DNA from: Odobenus rosmarus divergens
Taxonomy: Eukaryota > Chordata > Mammalia > Carnivora > Odobenidae
Direction: 5' to 3'
NCBI RefSeq assembly: GCF_000321225.1
Contig: NW_004450276.1
Span: forward strand, 1,334,300 to 1,398,299
Length of the DNA: 64,000 bases
In this document: positions 60,051-64,000 of the stretch, piece by piece
How the letters are laid out: each line of letters starts with the position of its first letter
Position numbering within the stretch: the first letter of the stretch is position 1
The notes under the pieces: generated by a model
What the model was told of the DNA's origin: nothing
Database searches by the model: none
The model's input: the letters and a program-made list of their open reading frames with translations, nothing else
Position numbers and translations under genes: made by a program

Positions 60051-60663
60051 AAAAGGGATAGAGTTTTGGAATAGAAGTATCTTTTTTTATGCCACATTCG
60101 GTCAGAAATCCCAAAGAAAACTGTTTACAAGCATATTGTAAACCCTAGAGTAGCCGCTAAGAAAATAAAACAAATATAAATAAGGTATACCTAATAAGCC
60201 ATTAGTAGAGAATAATAAAGTATTAATATATCAAAAGGCAGAAAAAGAGGGATAAACAAAAAACAGATTGGAAAAATAGAAAACAAGTAACAAGGGAGTA
60301 GAATTAAATCCAAAAATATTAATAACAAGATTAAATGTAAATGGTAAAACACTCCAATTAAAAGGTAGACTCTGTCAGCCTGAATAAAAAAGCAACACCC
60401 AACTATACACTGTCTACTGTAAACCTAATTTAAATACAAAGATACAAACAGGATAAAATTTAAAGGATGGAAAAACATAAACATGTAAACATTAATCATA
60501 AGAAAGCAGAGTAGCCATATTAATATCAGGAAAAGTAGAGTTCAGAACAAGAAATACTTCCTGGAGTTAAAAAGGGACATTTCAAGGAGCATTATCAACA
60601 ATAGCCAAACTATGGAAAGAGCCCAAGTGCCCATCAACTGATGAATGGATAAAGACGATCTCA

Positions 60664-60664
<1 letters not shown>

Positions 60665-60703
<39 letters not shown>
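60665..60703 (+). repeat. (AC)n microsatellite inside L1
   Basis: About 19 AC units just before 'aatggaatatcactc' of the L1 tail. Confidence 0.95.
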
Positions 60704-60707
<4 letters not shown>

Positions 60708-60775
60708 ATGGAATATCACTCAGCCATCGAGAAGAATGAAATGTTGCCATTTGCAACGATGTAGCTAGAACCAGA

Positions 60776-60938
60776 GTGTATTATACTAAACGAAATAAGT
60801 CAGAGAAAGACAAATAACATGATTTCACTCATATGTGGAATTTAAGAAACAAGAACGCGTGTATTATACTAAGCAAAATAAATCAGTCAGAGAAAGACAA
60901 ATAACATGATTTCACTCATATGTGGAATTTAAGAAACA
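60776..60938 (+). repeat. Tandem duplication of about 80 bp within the L1 tail
   Basis: The block starting gtgtattatactaa and ending gaatttaagaaacaa occurs at about 60776-60852 and again at 60860-60938, with only a few differences (such as a cagt insertion), separated by gaacgc. Confidence 0.9.
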
Positions 60939-63900
60939 AAACAGAAGAACATATGGGAGGTGGGAAAAGAGAGAGGACAACAAACCATAAGAGACTCTTA
61001 ACAATAGAGAACAGACCTAGGGTTGATGGAGGAAGGTGGGCAGGAAATGGGCTAGTGGGTGATGTGTATTAAGGTGGGCACTTGTTATGATGAGCATGGG
61101 TTGTTGTGATGAACCACTGAATTCTACTCCTGAAACCAGTATTACTCTGTATGTTAACTAACTAGAATTTAAATAAAATCTGGGGAAAAAAGGGACATTA
61201 TAATGATAAAGGGGTCATTCAATCAAAAACATTATAAAGTGTAAACATTTAATAACAGAGCTTTAAGATAAAATGGAGCAAAAACTGACAACATTGAAGG
61301 AAGACACATTCACGACTATGGTTGGAAATTACAGCACCCTTCTCTCAGCAACTGATAGAAAAAAATCAGTAAGGATACAGAAAAATTGAACAACATTATC
61401 AACCAACTTGACCCGACTGACATTTACAGAGCATTCCACCCCGTAAAAAAAGAGTATATTCTTTTCAATACCATATAGAACATTCACTAGACAAATTGAA
61501 TTATGGGCCATAACACAAGTCTCAACAATTTAAAATAACTGAAATTATACACAGTATGACCAAAATAAAACAGAAATGAGAAATCAGTAACAGAAAGATA
61601 CCTGGAAAATATTATGAATATTTGGAAATTTAAACCCGTACTTCTAAATAACACATGGGCCAAAGAAGAAATCACAAGGGAAATTGGAAAATATTTCAAA
61701 CTATATGAAATCAACACAACATATGAAAATTTGTGGAATGTAGCCAAAACTTAGGAAAATCTACAGCATTAAATGTTTATATGAAAAAAAGGGAAACAAT
61801 ATCAAGTAACTCATCTAAAGTCCCACTGCAAAAAGTATTAAAAAACATAAACGCAAAGTAGAAAGAAATAATAAAGATGAGCAGAAATTAGTGAAATAGT
61901 AAACAAATGGACAATAGATAGTATCAATTGCATCCAAAGCTATTTACTTGAAAAAACCAATAAAATTGGTAAGCTTCCAGCTTCACTAGCATTTTACAAA
62001 TTATTAACATCAGGAATGACCTATGGTACATCTATAGAGTTCACATATAGAAAAAGGATATAAGGAAATATGAAAAAATCAAGTGAATACATTTGACAAA
62101 TTAGATAAAATGGATTTCTTCAAAGATCACAAATTTCTAAAACTAAATAAAAAATAAATAGGAAGCTTCACTAGTCTTTTAGCAATTAAATAAATTAAAT
62201 TCATAGTTTGAAACCTTCCCACAAAGAAAACTTCAGGCCCAGATAGCCTCATTAACTAAATTCTATCAAACATTTATAGAGGAACTAACACTTGTTTTTC
62301 AAACTCTTCCAAAAAATGTAAGGTTAATATAACCCTAATACTGAAACCATACTAAAACACTGAGGAGAAATAACAAATCACCTATGAAGCTAAATGTAAA
62401 ATACTTAACAAAATATTAGCAAATTGAAACCAGCATCACATAAAATAGGTAATAGATCATTACCAAGTAGGATTTATCCTGGGAATGCAATATTGACTTA
62501 ACATTCAAAAACAGAAATTGATATAATCACCATATTAAAAGAATAAATGGGGAATGACATAATCATGTCAAAAGATGCAAGAAAGATAGCATTTGATGAA
62601 ATTCAAAACCCATTCATTATAAAAATTCTCAGAAAATGTAATTAAAGGAAATTTCCTCAACTTGATAAAATATATCTATAAAAAGTCTACAACTAACATC
62701 ATCCCAAATGGTAAATGACCGAATGTTCTGCCTCTAAGAACTGGAAGAAGGCAAGAATATCCAGTGTAATCCTATTTAATCGGCACTGTATAGAAGGTCT
62801 TAGACAATGCAATAAGACAAGAAAAAAAGTCACACTGATTGGAAGGGAAAAGTAAAACTCTTTATTCTCAGACAATATGATTGTGTATGTAGAAAAAAAT
62901 CCTAAAAAAATCAAAGCTATCAGAATAAGTCAATATAACAAAGTCACAAGATAGAAGGTCAAGGTGGATAAACAAAAATAAGTGTATTCCTATATGCTAG
63001 CAATAGGAAATAGTGGTAAAATAGTGGTATTTTTAAAATACCACTTACAATAGCATCAAAACCCACAAATATTTAGGGATAAATTAATTAACATATGTGC
63101 AAGATTTGTACAACAAATATTACAAAATATTACTGATATAAATTAAAGACTAACTAAATAAATGAAGAGAGATACCATGTTCATGGCCTGAAAAGACTCA
63201 ATTTTATTAAGATACCAATTCTTTTAAAACCAATCAGAATTCCAATCAAAATATCTTTTTGTAGAAATTGGCAAGGTTATTCTGAAATTTACACAGACAT
63301 GTAAATGACAGTGTAGCCAAAATAATCTTGAAAGAAAAAACAACAGCAATTTGAGAACTTATGCTACCCAAATTCAATACGTATTATAAAGCTATAATAA
63401 TCAAAAGAGTGTGCTACTGGTGTAAGGAAAAACATTCAGATACTACTGAAGAGAGGGTCCAGAAATAGACACACATTTATGACCTATTTTTTTTATAAAG
63501 GTGTCAAGGAAATTGAGGAAAGGATAGTCATTTCAGAAAATGGTAAAAGAAAAAAAAGAAAGAAAGAAAGAAAATGGTTCCAGGACAATGCTCTATGCAC
63601 TTGGAAAAAAAAAAAATAAATGACTGCTACTTCAAACAACACCAAAAAGTAACTTTAAATGGGTCATCAACCTAAATGGAAAAGCCAAAACTATAAAATT
63701 CTAGAAGGGGGGAAAATGGGGTAAACAAAAATTTTTTAGAACACACAGAAATGTGATCAAAAAACAAAGAAAGATAAATAACTTCTGCATTTTGACGAAC
63801 ACAGTTAAGGAAATGAAAAGACAAATTACTGAACTGGAGAAAATATTTGTTATATACATTTCTGACAGATAACTTGAATCCAGAAAACTTAAACAAGTCT

Positions 63901-64000
63901 TACAATGAAATGATGATATTACAAGTACACCAAATAATAAAAATTGGGCAAAAAATTTCATTACAGAAGAAGACACAGAAATGCACAACATTTTTAGCCA

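Larger units (their letters stand above)
60582..61186 (+). mobile_element. Young carnivore L1 3' end, 5' truncated, 13-bp TSD
   Basis: About 605 bp: ORF2 C-terminal coding, 'aatggaatatcactcagcc', then the carnivore L1 3' UTR ('agagactcttaacaatag', 'ttaactaactagaattta') with tail 'aataaaatctggggaaaaa'. It is flanked by aaaaagggacatt at 60569-60581 and 61187-61199. It is nested in the older sense L1. Confidence 0.94.
54664..64000. other. TRDMT1 intron 2 (presumed, partial)
   Basis: 9.3 kb with no sequence matching TRDMT1 residues 1-58. It holds a Tigger-type transposon at 55351-55811, old antisense L1-like sequence at about 57150-60050, and sense L1 from 60080 to the edge. 55815-57150 has nothing recognised. 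Confidence 0.55.
60080..64000 (+). mobile_element. Old L1 ORF2 region, sense, interrupted by a younger L1
   Basis: ORF2-like phrases run in order: 'aaaaagcaacacccaactat', 'tgtctactgtaaacctaatt', then after the insertion 'ccaccccgtaaaaaaagagt' and 'atagcatttgatgaaattca', continuing to the edge. Many stops break all frames. Confidence 0.85.

Noticed and set aside
40260..60703. Regular short repeats that might suggest a CRISPR array or satellite
   Set aside because: They are simple CA, GAAA and trinucleotide microsatellites and dispersed SINE/L1 copies. There are no repeat-spacer arrays, and the genome is mammalian.
54664..64000. Search for the first two TRDMT1 coding exons (motif I, residues 1-58)
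   Set aside because: No minus-strand sequence matching the SAM-binding motif or YNFPHTQLLAKTIE was found. They are taken to lie to the right of the window.

Overview
This is a window of mammalian nuclear genome, A+T-rich and dense in retroposons. There are no operons, CRISPR arrays or prokaryotic signals. Fifteen tRNA-Lys-type CAN-SINEs, each with a 'cctgggtggctcag' head and an (aaata)n tail, place it in Carnivora. Several copies have the 'ctccgcgggaagcccgcttc' body, which I associate with arctoid caniforms (bear, seal or mustelid groups) rather than dog or cat. That finer placement is inference.

Two genes lie in tandem on the minus strand, in the order known from human chromosome 10p13. The 5' part of CUBN (cubilin, the intrinsic factor-B12 and albumin receptor) runs from the start codon at 20010 leftwards to 467. 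It comprises twelve exons that encode the signal peptide, the furin site, the amnionless-binding and trimerising N-terminal region, and all eight EGF-like domains. The CUB domains lie beyond the left edge. The 3' part of TRDMT1 (DNMT2, the tRNA-Asp cytosine-38 methyltransferase) runs from an exon ending at 54663 leftwards to the stop codon at 38494. Its nine exons encode residues 59-391 in human numbering. The first two coding exons were not found and probably lie right of the window. All 21 exons keep frame, have GT-AG borders, and sum to the lengths expected from the human proteins, so both genes look functional.

Layout: 1-20010 is CUBN, with SINEs, MIRs and a 200-bp GAAA microsatellite next to the exon 6 donor. 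20011-20338 is the CUBN promoter side, with HNF1-like and HNF4-like sites. 20339-38493 is intergenic and consists mostly of L1 fragments, SINEs, L2 and MER5-like sequence. 38494-54663 is TRDMT1, with nested L1s in its last intron. 54664-64000 is TRDMT1 intron 2, holding a Tigger-type DNA transposon and old L1s, one of them interrupted by a young 5'-truncated L1 with a 13-bp target-site duplication.

I found no previously undescribed biological system. The points most worth a second look concern splicing and repeats: a weak CUBN exon 6 donor running straight into a (CTTT)n tract, a TRDMT1 exon 7 donor that is part of a TTA/TTG repeat, a recent SINE in a CUBN intron, and a tandem duplication inside a young L1 tail. 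Exon calls rest on translation and recalled human protein sequences. No database search was run.
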